Shown here piece after piece: positions 15,562-23,965 of a stretch of DNA of 24,171 nucleotides. How positions within the stretch are numbered: the stretch's first letter is position 1; the number at the start of each line of letters is the position of its first letter. Origin of the DNA: Verrucomicrobiota bacterium. Its GTDB lineage: Bacteria; Verrucomicrobiota; Verrucomicrobiia; Opitutales; Opitutaceae. The notes under the pieces were generated by a model, which saw only the letters and a program-made list of their open reading frames with translations, was not told the DNA's origin and did not search any database. Both the position numbers and the translations under genes were made by a program. Location of the stretch: positions 1 through 24,171 of the forward strand of contig JAEZDN010000067.1 in NCBI GenBank assembly GCA_023433275.1, in the 5' to 3' direction.

Positions 15562-17364
15562 ATGTCCTCCGCGCCTCTCACCCGCAATTTTTGCATCATT
15601 GCCCACGTCGACCACGGCAAGACGACGCTGTCCGACCGCCTGCTCGAATATACGGCCACGATCACGAAACGCGTGATGACCGACCAGCACCTCGACTCGA
15701 TGGATCTCGAGAAGGAGCGCGGCATCACGATCAAGATGCACCCGGTGGTCATGAGCTACCCGGCCAAGGACGGGAAGACCTACAAGCTGCACCTGACCGA
15801 CACGCCCGGCCACGTCGATTTTGCCTACGAGGTGTCCCGCTCACTCGCAGCCGTCGAAGGTGCGTTGCTGTTGATCGACGCCGCCCAAGGCGTCGAGGCC
15901 CAGACCGTGGCCAACGCCCACCTGGCTTTTGCGCAGGGCCTGAAGATCATCCCGGTGATCAACAAAATCGACCTGCCGAGTGCGAACCTCGAACTCTGCA
16001 TGAAGCAGCTCGAGGACATCCTCACGATCCCGGCCGAGGAAGCCATCCTCGCCAGCGGCAAGTCAGGGATCGGCATCGAGGACATCCTCGAGGCTGTGGT
16101 GACACGCATCCCGCCGCCGCGCTGGACCGATTACCCGACGCTGCGTGGTTTGGTCTTCGATTCGAAATACGACTCCTACCGCGGCGTGATTTCATACATG
16201 CGCGTGTTTTCCGGCACGTTGAAGGCCGGCGAGATGATGATGCTGATGAGCACCGGCCAGAGGGGCGAGGTGAAGGAAGTCGGTGTGTTCCGGCCCGGCA
16301 TGGAGAAGGTCGCGCAGCTCGGGCCGGGTGATGTCGGTTACATTGTCAGCAACATCAAGAGCACCGACGAGATCAAGATCGGCGACACGGTCACGCATGC
16401 CAACAAACCCGCGGAGGAGATGCTTCCCGGCTACAAGGAAGTGCGGCCGATGGTGTATTGCGGCCTCTATCCGCTTGAGTCCGACGACTACGAGAAACTC
16501 AAGGTCGCGCTCGGCAAGCTGCGGCTCAACGACTCGGCCCTGATTTATTCCTCCGAGAGCTCGGTCGCGCTGGGCTTCGGTTTCAGGTGTGGTTTCCTCG
16601 GCCTGTTGCACATGGAAGTCGTGCAGGAGCGCATCCGCCGCGAGTATGATGTGGAGATCATCTCCACGTACCCGAGCGTGGTGTACAAGGTGAAGAAGCA
16701 CGACGGCGACGTGATCGAGGTCGACAACCCGGTCAACCTGCCGGATCCCGCCTCGATCGAGGAAATGAGCGAGCCGACCATCAAGGCGTCGATCCATTTG
16801 CCCAACGAGTTTCTCGGCGACATCATGGGCCTGATCATGGAAAAGCGCGGCTCGGTCGACCACACCGACACGCTCGACGGCAGCCGCGTGATGCTGACCT
16901 GCACGCTGCCGCTCAACGAAATCCTCGTGGATTTCAATGACCGGTTGAAGAGCATCACGCGCGGCTATGGCTCGATGGACTATGAACTCGGTGAATACCG
17001 GGTCTCGGACCTCGTGCGCATGGACATCCTGGTGAACCAGGATCCGGTCGACGCGTTCGCGAGCATCGTGCATCGCAGCAAGGCCGAGGGGCAGGGCAGG
17101 GCGCTGTGCGAGAAGCTCGCCGACATCATCCCCCCGCAGATGTTCAAGATCGCGGTCCAGGCCGCCATCGGCGGCAAGATCATCGCGCGCGACAACGTTC
17201 GCGAGATGCGAAAGGACGTCACGGCGAAGTGCTATGGCGGCGACATCAGCCGCAAGCGCAAGCTCCTGGACAAGCAGAAGGAGGGCAAAAAGAAGATGAA
17301 ACAAATCGGCCGCGTTTCGATCCCACCTGACGCCTTCATTCAGGTCTTGAAAACCAACAGCTAA
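15562..17364 (+). CDS. lepA: Elongation factor 4 (LepA) translational GTPase
   Basis: LepA/EF4 is a ribosome-associated GTPase linked to back-translocation and initiation control. The protein has 600 aa, the normal family length. The G1 motif is AHVDHGKTT (14-22), with switch residues DSMDLEKERGITIK, then G3 DTPGH, G4 NKID and G5 SGKSGIG. The domain arrangement G-II-III-V-CTD is indicated by GFRCGFLGLLHMEVVQERI and by the C-terminal KRKLLDKQKEGKKKMKQIG, the LepA-specific tail. It lies 3 nt after fabD and 12 nt before lepB, matching the common lepA-lepB pairing of bacteria. Confidence 0.97.
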   Translation: MSSAPLTRNFCIIAHVDHGKTTLSDRLLEYTATITKRVMTDQHLDSMDLEKERGITIKMHPVVMSYPAKDGKTYKLHLTDTPGHVDFAYEVSRSLAAVEGALLLIDAAQGVEAQTVANAHLAFAQGLKIIPVINKIDLPSANLELCMKQLEDILTIPAEEAILASGKSGIGIEDILEAVVTRIPPPRWTDYPTLRGLVFDSKYDSYRGVISYMRVFSGTLKAGEMMMLMSTGQRGEVKEVGVFRPGMEKVAQLGPGDVGYIVSNIKSTDEIKIGDTVTHANKPAEEMLPGYKEVRPMVYCGLYPLESDDYEKLKVALGKLRLNDSALIYSSESSVALGFGFRCGFLGLLHMEVVQERIRREYDVEIISTYPSVVYKVKKHDGDVIEVDNPVNLPDPASIEEMSEPTIKASIHLPNEFLGDIMGLIMEKRGSVDHTDTLDGSRVMLTCTLPLNEILVDFNDRLKSITRGYGSMDYELGEYRVSDLVRMDILVNQDPVDAFASIVHRSKAEGQGRALCEKLADIIPPQMFKIAVQAAIGGKIIARDNVREMRKDVTAKCYGGDISRKRKLLDKQKEGKKKMKQIGRVSIPPDAFIQVLKTNS

Positions 17365-17376
17365 CCCCGCGTTCCC

Positions 17377-18702
<1,326 letters not shown>

Positions 18703-18880
18703 GCACACGGTTCAAGGCCGGGTTATCACCCGGGGCGACCAACGGGTTCGAATCCCCGTATTCCGGCACAATATAGCTTATGTCTATAATGGATTATCGC
18801 GCAATCCTGTGGATGTTTCCCGATTGCTGACCGAAGAACCTCTCATTCGAAACTCTGAGATTCCAATCCACGCAGCGCCC
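18703..18880. other. Spacer between converging lepB and the oleB-like gene
   Basis: No ORF is supported here. The first part holds a tRNA-like 3' fragment (18716-18770). The rest (18771-18870) is clearly more AT-rich than the surrounding genes and includes TATAAT at 18785-18790 with nothing to drive. This combination suggests a former insertion or deletion junction. Confidence 0.5.
18716..18770 (+). pseudogene. Degenerate tRNA-like 3' fragment (possibly Glu- or Asp-type)
   Basis: An anticodon-arm-like hairpin (CCGGG-TTATCA-CCCGG, 18718-18733) is followed by a variable stretch and a T-arm-like ACGGG-TTCGAATC-CCCGT (18742-18759), then ATTCCGGCACA resembling an acceptor 3' strand with a decayed CCA. 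The anticodon loop is one base short and the T-loop one base long. No matching 5' acceptor (CCGGAAT) or D-arm lies upstream, where lepB codons are found. It cannot be a working tRNA as it stands. It could be a duplicated tRNA 3' end, as left at attachment sites of integrative elements. Confidence 0.4.
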
Positions 18881-19759
18881 TCACACGCCCAAGTGCCGTT
18901 CGATGGCCGGGATTACCTTCCCCCCTGCGTCTTCGAGGAGATAATGCCCGGCGTGATCCAGATAATCGGCCTCCGCTTGCGGCAGGATTGATCTCCAGCG
19001 GTTGAAGTAGTGCCGATTGAAACAGAAATCCTGACCGCCCCAGATAATCCGCACGGACTTCCCCACCAGCATCGGCAACGCCTGCTCAATCCTGGCGAGC
19101 GCCTGATCATTCGGTGCACCCCGGCCGCGCGGAATGTCCCGCACGAACCGGTGCGTCGCGATCCGGTTGGCCCAGGAATCGTATGGAAACAGAAACCCGG
19201 CCTTCACCGCCGGCGCCAGCGGCTTCGTCACCGCCATCCACGTCGCCGGCCAGGCAAATCCATTGAAGCCGCGCACCGCGATCTCCCCGATCACCGGCAC
19301 GCGGCAAAACCGGATTCTTGCCGGTATTACCGTGTCCGCAAAGGCCGCCGTGTTCAGAATGATCACTTTCCCGAGTTTGTCCGATCGCGGGAGCATCGTG
19401 CCCAGACCGATCGGTCCGCCCCAGTCGTGCACGATCAGGTGAACCTTCCGCAGCGCCAGCGAATCAATCAGCCGGCCCAGGTTCGCGACATGGTTCGGCA
19501 GCGTGTAGTCGTATTCCTGCGGTTTGTCGGACAACCCGCACCCGAGATGATCCGGCACGATGCACCGCACCCGACCGCGCAGCGCGCGCACGACATCGCG
19601 GTAGAAAAACGACCACGTCGGATTGCCGTGCACCATCAGGACGGCCTCGTCGCCCTGCCCCTCGTCCACATAGCTCAGTTGTCCGGATCCGGTGTCGAAC
19701 CGCTTGGGTTCGAAGGGATACAGCTCGCGCAACCAAGGGGGTAATTCACGCGAAGTCAT
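18881..19759 (-). CDS. OleB-like alpha/beta hydrolase (haloalkane-dehalogenase fold)
   Basis: This alpha/beta hydrolase has 292 aa from the ATG at 19759. It carries the oxyanion-hole motif HGNPTWSFFYR (44-54), nucleophile Asp112 in VHDWGG, a likely acid Asp in GGQDFCFN and a catalytic His in DHAGHYLLED. An Asp rather than Ser nucleophile places it with haloalkane dehalogenases and with OleB, the beta-lactone decarboxylase of bacterial olefin synthesis. The N-terminal LYPFEPKRF and SYVDEGQG segments also fit OleB. It lies just downstream of an OleA-type gene, the usual oleA-oleB order, so OleB is preferred over dehalogenase. The oleC and oleD genes that normally accompany it are absent here, so its actual substrate is open. 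Confidence 0.75.
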   Translation of the reverse strand: MTSRELPPWLRELYPFEPKRFDTGSGQLSYVDEGQGDEAVLMVHGNPTWSFFYRDVVRALRGRVRCIVPDHLGCGLSDKPQEYDYTLPNHVANLGRLIDSLALRKVHLIVHDWGGPIGLGTMLPRSDKLGKVIILNTAAFADTVIPARIRFCRVPVIGEIAVRGFNGFAWPATWMAVTKPLAPAVKAGFLFPYDSWANRIATHRFVRDIPRGRGAPNDQALARIEQALPMLVGKSVRIIWGGQDFCFNRHYFNRWRSILPQAEADYLDHAGHYLLEDAGGKVIPAIERHLGV

Positions 19760-19775
19760 ATCCCCTCTTTCCTTC

Positions 19776-19861
19776 CCGTCGTCCTGAGCGCAGCGACGGA
19801 TCCACGGGAATCCAAGCGAGCGGTCACATGCTTGGATCGTTCGCTCTGCCCAGGATGACGG
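19776..19861. repeat. Imperfect inverted repeat inside the lipid operon
   Basis: The ends CCGTCGTCCTG (19776-19786) and CAGGATGACGG (19851-19861) pair at 10 of 11 positions. The similarity continues inward (AGCGCAGCGACGGATCCA against the complement of TGGATCGTTCGCTCTGCC). The 86-nt element fills most of the 129-nt gap between the oleA-like and oleB-like genes. It resembles the common dispersed GTC-TCCTGAGCG palindromic repeats of bacterial genomes; dispersal here is not tested. Confidence 0.55.
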
Positions 19862-19888
19862 TTGTGGGGATTCATTTGGAATTCGATC

Positions 19889-20926
19889 TCACCATTCCAC
19901 CGCCAGCATCAATGAATTCAACCCGCTGCCGATGCCGAGCAGCGCGGCCTTTTGCCCGGTCCGCAAAGCGCGCTGTTCCACCGCGAGCGCCAGCGTCGAC
20001 GGCAACGCCGCGGAGCCCGTGTTGCCGAGCGTTTCAAAACTCGAAAAATCCTTCGCCAGGTCGAGGCCCACTGTTTCGTAGAGTTTGCGGCGATGCATCG
20101 TGCCAACCTGGTGCGTGATGACGCGATCCGGCGTGGCCTGATTCCAACCCGTTTCGGCCTCGAAGGCCTTCCACGTGCGCTGGGCGACCTCCACCCCCGC
20201 CAGCAGCAATTGCTCGGAATCGGTCTCCATGACCAACGCGTCCCCCTCGCTGTCCCCCTGGCACAACTCGCTGTGACGGGTATCCGCGAGCACGGCCCCG
20301 GCCAGCAGCCGATGCTTGGCGGCGCCCGCGGGGATCAAGTCCTCGTGGCAAACCACGGCGGCAACGGCCGCGGAACCGATCGTCAGGTTCGCGAAGAATG
20401 GCTTGATCGCATTCCGGTCGAGCGGCGCAGTGATGAGATGCTTGATCGTGCGATCCACCAGCGGGCGTCCGTTTTCACCCGACACCACCATCCCGCACTT
20501 GATCTGGCCGGAATCGATCATCGCGGCGAGCGTCACGAGGCCATTCAGAAAACCCAGGCACGCGTTCGACAGGTCGAATACCTGGCAGTTTGGCCCCAGT
20601 CCAATCTTGTGATGGGCGAACGACGCGGTCGCCGGCTCGAGCATGTCGCGGCAAACAGCCGAGTGAATCAACACTTCCATTTGGGCGGCCTTCAGCGTCG
20701 ATTGGCGGAGCACGTTCCGGCCCGCGGCAGCGCTGGCGTCGGACGGGCGCGTGCCCGCCGCCCACATGCGGCGTTCCTTGATGCCGGTCATTAGTTCGAG
20801 GCGGCCGGCCGGCAGCTTGAGGCGGTCGTAGAGGGGCTTCAGCCGCTCCTCAATCGCGGCTGAGGTCCAAATCTCGTCGGGCAGCGCCACGGCGAGCGAT
20901 TCGATGCAGGCGTGCTTGAAGCGCAT
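19889..20926 (-). CDS. OleA-type thiolase-fold condensing enzyme (beta-ketoacyl synthase III-like)
   Basis: This condensing enzyme of the thiolase/KAS III fold has 345 aa. The triad is complete: nucleophile Cys123 in FDLSNACLGFLNG, His272 in VITHQVG and Asn302 in GNTGSAALP. The LEPATAS segment places Glu97 where OleA proteins carry the distinctive glutamate used to deprotonate the second acyl chain (Glu117 in Xanthomonas OleA). The length and the 30-residue His-Asn spacing also match OleA. OleA joins two acyl-CoA chains head to head into a 2-alkyl-3-ketoacid, which can lose CO2 to give a long ketone or pass to OleD/C/B. It starts 3 nt after the enoyl reductase stop. A plain FabH is less likely given Glu97 and the OleB neighbour. 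Confidence 0.8.
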   Translation of the reverse strand: MRFKHACIESLAVALPDEIWTSAAIEERLKPLYDRLKLPAGRLELMTGIKERRMWAAGTRPSDASAAAGRNVLRQSTLKAAQMEVLIHSAVCRDMLEPATASFAHHKIGLGPNCQVFDLSNACLGFLNGLVTLAAMIDSGQIKCGMVVSGENGRPLVDRTIKHLITAPLDRNAIKPFFANLTIGSAAVAAVVCHEDLIPAGAAKHRLLAGAVLADTRHSELCQGDSEGDALVMETDSEQLLLAGVEVAQRTWKAFEAETGWNQATPDRVITHQVGTMHRRKLYETVGLDLAKDFSSFETLGNTGSAALPSTLALAVEQRALRTGQKAALLGIGSGLNSLMLAVEW

Positions 20927-20929
20927 GGC

Positions 20930-21745
20930 TTATTTCTCCGGCCGCATCGCCAGCCGGATGATTTCCTTGTCGAAATAATTGCTCCCGAGCCCCGCGTCGA
21001 CGACCAGCGTCGTGCCGTTCAGCCCGCTGCTGCGCTCGCTCAGGAGGAAGACCGCCACATCGGCGACTTCCTGGGTGTCGAGGTTGCGCTTTCGAAAGGT
21101 GAGTTTCTCGGCGAACAAATAGCTCTCCAAATAGCCCGGAATGCCGGCCGACGCGCTCGTCTTGAGCGGCCCGGAGCCCACCACGTTGAAACGCACTTCC
21201 AAACCGGAGGCGCCAAACGATTTGGCGAGGAAACGCGAGCACGACTCGAGCGCCGCCTTGATCGGACCCATGTAGCCGTAGTTGTCAGGCGTCACGAGAA
21301 GCGACGAAATGCCGATGGTCACGACCGAGGCGTTGCGCACCAGATGCGGCTTGAAGGCCTCGGCCAGCTCCACGAGCGAGAAGGCCGAGATCGACGTGGC
21401 CTGCAGGAAATCCTTCCGCTTGGTCTCCGCGAACGTCTTGAATCCCTCGCTATAATTGGCGAACGCGATCGAGTGCACCAGGCCGTGCAGCGGGGCGTAA
21501 CCGGCGGCCGCGACTTCCGCGGCCAGTTTTTGGCAGGCGCCCTCCTGCTCCACGTCGCAAATGAAAACCGGCCGGTCGCCGAGCAGGGTTTCGAGCGACT
21601 TCCGACGCGCTTCGGATCGCACGGCGAAAACAACCCGGGCGCCCTGTTCCTCGAGGGAGCGGGCGATGAACCATGCCACGCTCTTCCGGTTCGCCACGCC
21701 CTGGACGAGGAAGGTCTTGCCGGAAAGCTTCAGGAAATCGCTCAT
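20930..21745 (-). CDS. FabI-like enoyl-ACP reductase, divergent active site
   Basis: This short-chain dehydrogenase of the FabI branch has 271 aa from the ATG at 21745, which overlaps the dehydratase stop (ATGA). The FabI cofactor loop is clear (GVANRKSVAW, 16-25), as are the active-site Tyr156 and Lys163 in YGYMGPIKAALES, at exactly the E. coli FabI positions. However, the residue aligned with the second FabI tyrosine (Tyr146) is Ile, and the usual YLGAER stretch is replaced by ISSLLV. The expected role is NAD(P)H reduction of a trans-2-enoyl thioester, but the altered pocket suggests a special substrate. Linkage with the FabZ-like and OleA-like genes points to a pathway-dedicated enzyme and not the main fatty acid enzyme. 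Confidence 0.85.
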   Translation of the reverse strand: MSDFLKLSGKTFLVQGVANRKSVAWFIARSLEEQGARVVFAVRSEARRKSLETLLGDRPVFICDVEQEGACQKLAAEVAAAGYAPLHGLVHSIAFANYSEGFKTFAETKRKDFLQATSISAFSLVELAEAFKPHLVRNASVVTIGISSLLVTPDNYGYMGPIKAALESCSRFLAKSFGASGLEVRFNVVGSGPLKTSASAGIPGYLESYLFAEKLTFRKRNLDTQEVADVAVFLLSERSSGLNGTTLVVDAGLGSNYFDKEIIRLAMRPEK

Positions 21746-22194
21746 GCCGTGGTGACCTGGCCCTCGGGCTTTTTCCACGCGACGGCGAACTCGACGTTCA
21801 TGATCTTCTTTCCCTCGGTGTTTTTCATGACTCCGGTCAGGAAATGGAAATCGCCCACGGTTTCCTTTCGCTTCACCTCGATGATCACCGTATCGCCCGG
21901 GTAAACCGGCAGCCGGAAGCGAATGTCCGAAACCTTGCTGAGCAGCGGTACTCCCCCGCCCTGGCCCGCGGCGCCGGCCATCAGCTTTGCCATCAGGCAT
22001 GCGCCGGCTTGGAAGACCGACTCGCTCAGGAGCACTCCCGGCGTGATGGGGGCATTCGGATAATGCCCCCGGTAGAAATCCTCCTCGGCGCGCCAGGTGC
22101 GGCGAGCGACGAGGGTCTCGCCTTCGTGCGAGACAATCTCGTCCACGAAAAGAAAGGGCGGGCGGTGCGGGATGAGTTTTTCGACTTCAGTCAC
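21742..22194 (-). CDS. FabZ-like hotdog-fold 3-hydroxyacyl-ACP dehydratase
   Basis: This hotdog-fold dehydratase has 150 aa from a GTG at 22194. Another GTG at 22230 would overlap the upstream gene and add a Pro-rich leader, so the shorter form is preferred. The family N-terminus IPHRPPFLFVDE is followed by active-site His44 in GHYPNAPITPG and Glu58 in LLSESVFQAG. The 14-residue His-Glu spacing is the same as in FabZ. FabZ normally reads GHFPxxPVMPG and EALAQ here, so this is a divergent homologue. It should dehydrate a 3-hydroxyacyl thioester to the enoyl form used by the coupled FabI-like reductase. It starts 10 nt after the FAD oxidoreductase stop. Confidence 0.85.
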   Translation of the reverse strand: MTEVEKLIPHRPPFLFVDEIVSHEGETLVARRTWRAEEDFYRGHYPNAPITPGVLLSESVFQAGACLMAKLMAGAAGQGGGVPLLSKVSDIRFRLPVYPGDTVIIEVKRKETVGDFHFLTGVMKNTEGKKIMNVEFAVAWKKPEGQVTTA

Positions 22195-22204
22195 GGGAAA
22201 AGGT

Positions 22205-23659
22205 TCAGGAGCTGGCGGCCATCGCGGCACGCTTGCGCGCCGCGATGAACTTGTCGACCTGGTTGGCGACGATCACGCCATAATTGATGGTGCCGAGCCA
22301 GCCCGACATGATGATGCCGACGGAGCCTGCGTGATAAAGGCCGGGCAGTTGCCCGGAGAGCTCCATCGAGACCTTCAGCCCTTCGAACTTGGTGCCAAAG
22401 GACGTACCGCCAAAATGGGTCGTGTAACGCTCGATCGTCCTAGGGGTGGCCGCTTCCTTCCAGTCGATCTTCGCCCTCACTCCCGGAATGAACCGCTCCA
22501 GTGCGGCGATCGACTCCTCGATCAGGCGCGCCTTGTGGGATTCGTAGGCTTCGTCGCTCAATCCCTGCCATCCGGCATACTGCGCGTTCAAGGAGACCAC
22601 GACGGTATAGCGGTCAGAGCCGGGCCGTGTCTCCGGGTAATAAACAGAGAACGTGCGACTGGTGGTGTGGAGGTCCGTGAGTTCCGAGCTGCTGAACGCC
22701 GGTGCTTCTGAGGTGAAGACGAGGTCGCCGATGTGCGGGATCGATTCCCCCTTTCGGATGCCGAGGTACACCTGGCAGGAACTCGAGTTGATCCTCACGT
22801 CCCGTGCGGCCCTGGCAAAGTCGGGCGCGAAATTCTCCTCACCCGCCAGACTGAAGATCGTGTTCTTGATGTTCGCGTTGGAAAGGATGGCCTTTGCCCG
22901 GATCACGCGTCCGCCCTTGGCGACGATTCCGGCGGCAACTTTTCGGCCCTCGCGCTCTTCGACAAGGATGCGCTCGACCAGAACCTTTTTTCTCAGTTCG
23001 ACGCCGTTCTTCTTCAACTCAGCCACCATCTTCTCGATCAGCAGGTCTGAGCCGCCGCGGAAGGTGTAAACCCCGGAGCCCATGAAGTTGGAGAAAACGA
23101 TGCCGTAGGTGATCGCCGGGTCATCCAAGGTGGATCCGTTGGCATACGCGATCGGTTCCATCAGCAGCCGGTGCACATCCGGACGCCCCGGGAAAAACCG
23201 GTTGAACATCTCACCGGTGGTTTCGGTGTTGTTGTCGTAGAAGTTCATCCCCCGCAGGTGGTCGTAGAAGCGCTCCACCAGCGCCGGATCCAGCTTCAAC
23301 TGTTCGACAAGGACGCGGGTGTAGTCGTCACGCGTGAACGTCGTCCAGACGTCCATCTGCGGATTTACGAACCGGATGTCCTTCAGTTGAACGATCGAGT
23401 CCGCGATCTCCTTCGTCCAATATTTGCGGCACGACTTGATCATGCCCACCGGAAACCCGTGGAGGGAGATGTCGAAGATGTGCCCCCCCTTGCGCGTAAA
23501 CCACGTCGCGAGTCCTCCGAACTGGTAGTGGTGCTCCAGCAACAGCACCCGGTGCCCCGCCTTGGCGAGCACATTGGCACCTGTGAGACCACCCAGGCCG
23601 CTGCCGATCACGATGACGTCGTACTCGTCGGCGACTCCTTTCAACCAGTCGTAAGCCAT
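22205..23659 (-). CDS. CrtI/retinol-saturase-type FAD-dependent oxidoreductase
   Basis: This flavoprotein has 484 aa from the ATG at 23659; the open frame upstream to 23866 shows no family likeness and runs through repeat DNA. The dinucleotide-binding motif (VIVIGSGLGGLTGANVLAKA, about 15-34) and the acidic residue of LLLEHH are typical. FGGLATWF and FDISLHGFP are family motifs of phytoene desaturases and retinol saturases. The C-terminal FAD motif is LYHAGSVGIIMSGWLGTINYG. Family members add or remove double bonds in polyenes, or isomerise them. It is the first gene of the operon that leads to FabZ-, FabI-, OleA- and OleB-like proteins, so a role in modifying an unsaturated acyl or condensed chain is likely. 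No carotenoid genes (crtB, crtE) are present. Confidence 0.85.
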   Translation of the reverse strand: MAYDWLKGVADEYDVIVIGSGLGGLTGANVLAKAGHRVLLLEHHYQFGGLATWFTRKGGHIFDISLHGFPVGMIKSCRKYWTKEIADSIVQLKDIRFVNPQMDVWTTFTRDDYTRVLVEQLKLDPALVERFYDHLRGMNFYDNNTETTGEMFNRFFPGRPDVHRLLMEPIAYANGSTLDDPAITYGIVFSNFMGSGVYTFRGGSDLLIEKMVAELKKNGVELRKKVLVERILVEEREGRKVAAGIVAKGGRVIRAKAILSNANIKNTIFSLAGEENFAPDFARAARDVRINSSSCQVYLGIRKGESIPHIGDLVFTSEAPAFSSSELTDLHTTSRTFSVYYPETRPGSDRYTVVVSLNAQYAGWQGLSDEAYESHKARLIEESIAALERFIPGVRAKIDWKEAATPRTIERYTTHFGGTSFGTKFEGLKVSMELSGQLPGLYHAGSVGIIMSGWLGTINYGVIVANQVDKFIAARKRAAMAASS

Positions 23660-23965
23660 GGAAAAAGAGCCACATTGGCAGTCCGCTCGCCGCCAGGGCA
23701 AGAACAACGCCGCGCTGTCGCGCGGAATGACGGATGACCAAGGATCAATGACCAATGAAGAATCGGCTGCTCGTCGCTCACGTGACGTCGGGGCGCGCGG
23801 CCTGCTGCGGGCACTGCCCCAAGTGTGTGAAAGCCTGAAGTGCGCTTCCCACGGGTCTCTGGTCATTGAACATTGGTCATTGGGTTAAGCCCGGGCTTCG
23901 CTCTTGCCTTCGCCTGGGGCGGTTGGCACCGTCTACCCTTTTTCCGACAAAACTGCGTCCGCGCC
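23660..23965. other. Divergent intergenic region with inverted repeats
   Basis: This gap of about 300 nt lies between the FAD oxidoreductase (minus) and typA (plus) and must contain both promoters. I see no supported ORF and no convincing -35/-10 pair. Its main content is an inverted-repeat element (23734-23884). The stretch from 23885 to 23965 is GC-rich and precedes typA without an obvious Shine-Dalgarno sequence. Confidence 0.5.
23734..23884. repeat. MITE- or palindrome-like element with CAATGACCAATG ends
   Basis: The left arm (about 23734-23758) carries CAATGACCAATG. The right arm (about 23860-23884) carries its exact complement, CATTGGTCATTG. Each arm also contains a partial second copy of the ATGACCA unit. 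About 100 nt of GC-rich DNA lies between them. There is no transposase and no clear target duplication. Confidence 0.45.

Noticed and set aside
18703..18775. Functional tRNA gene after lepB
   Set aside because: There is no 5' acceptor strand or D-arm, the anticodon loop is short and the T-loop is long.
18785..18790. Perfect TATAAT box
   Set aside because: It lies in an AT-rich spacer with no suitable -35 and no plus-strand gene downstream; the next gene is on the minus strand.
18881..19759. Haloalkane dehalogenase
   Set aside because: The fold and the Asp nucleophile fit, but the OleA-type neighbour and the OleB-like N-terminal segments make OleB the better reading. A dehalogenase activity is not excluded.
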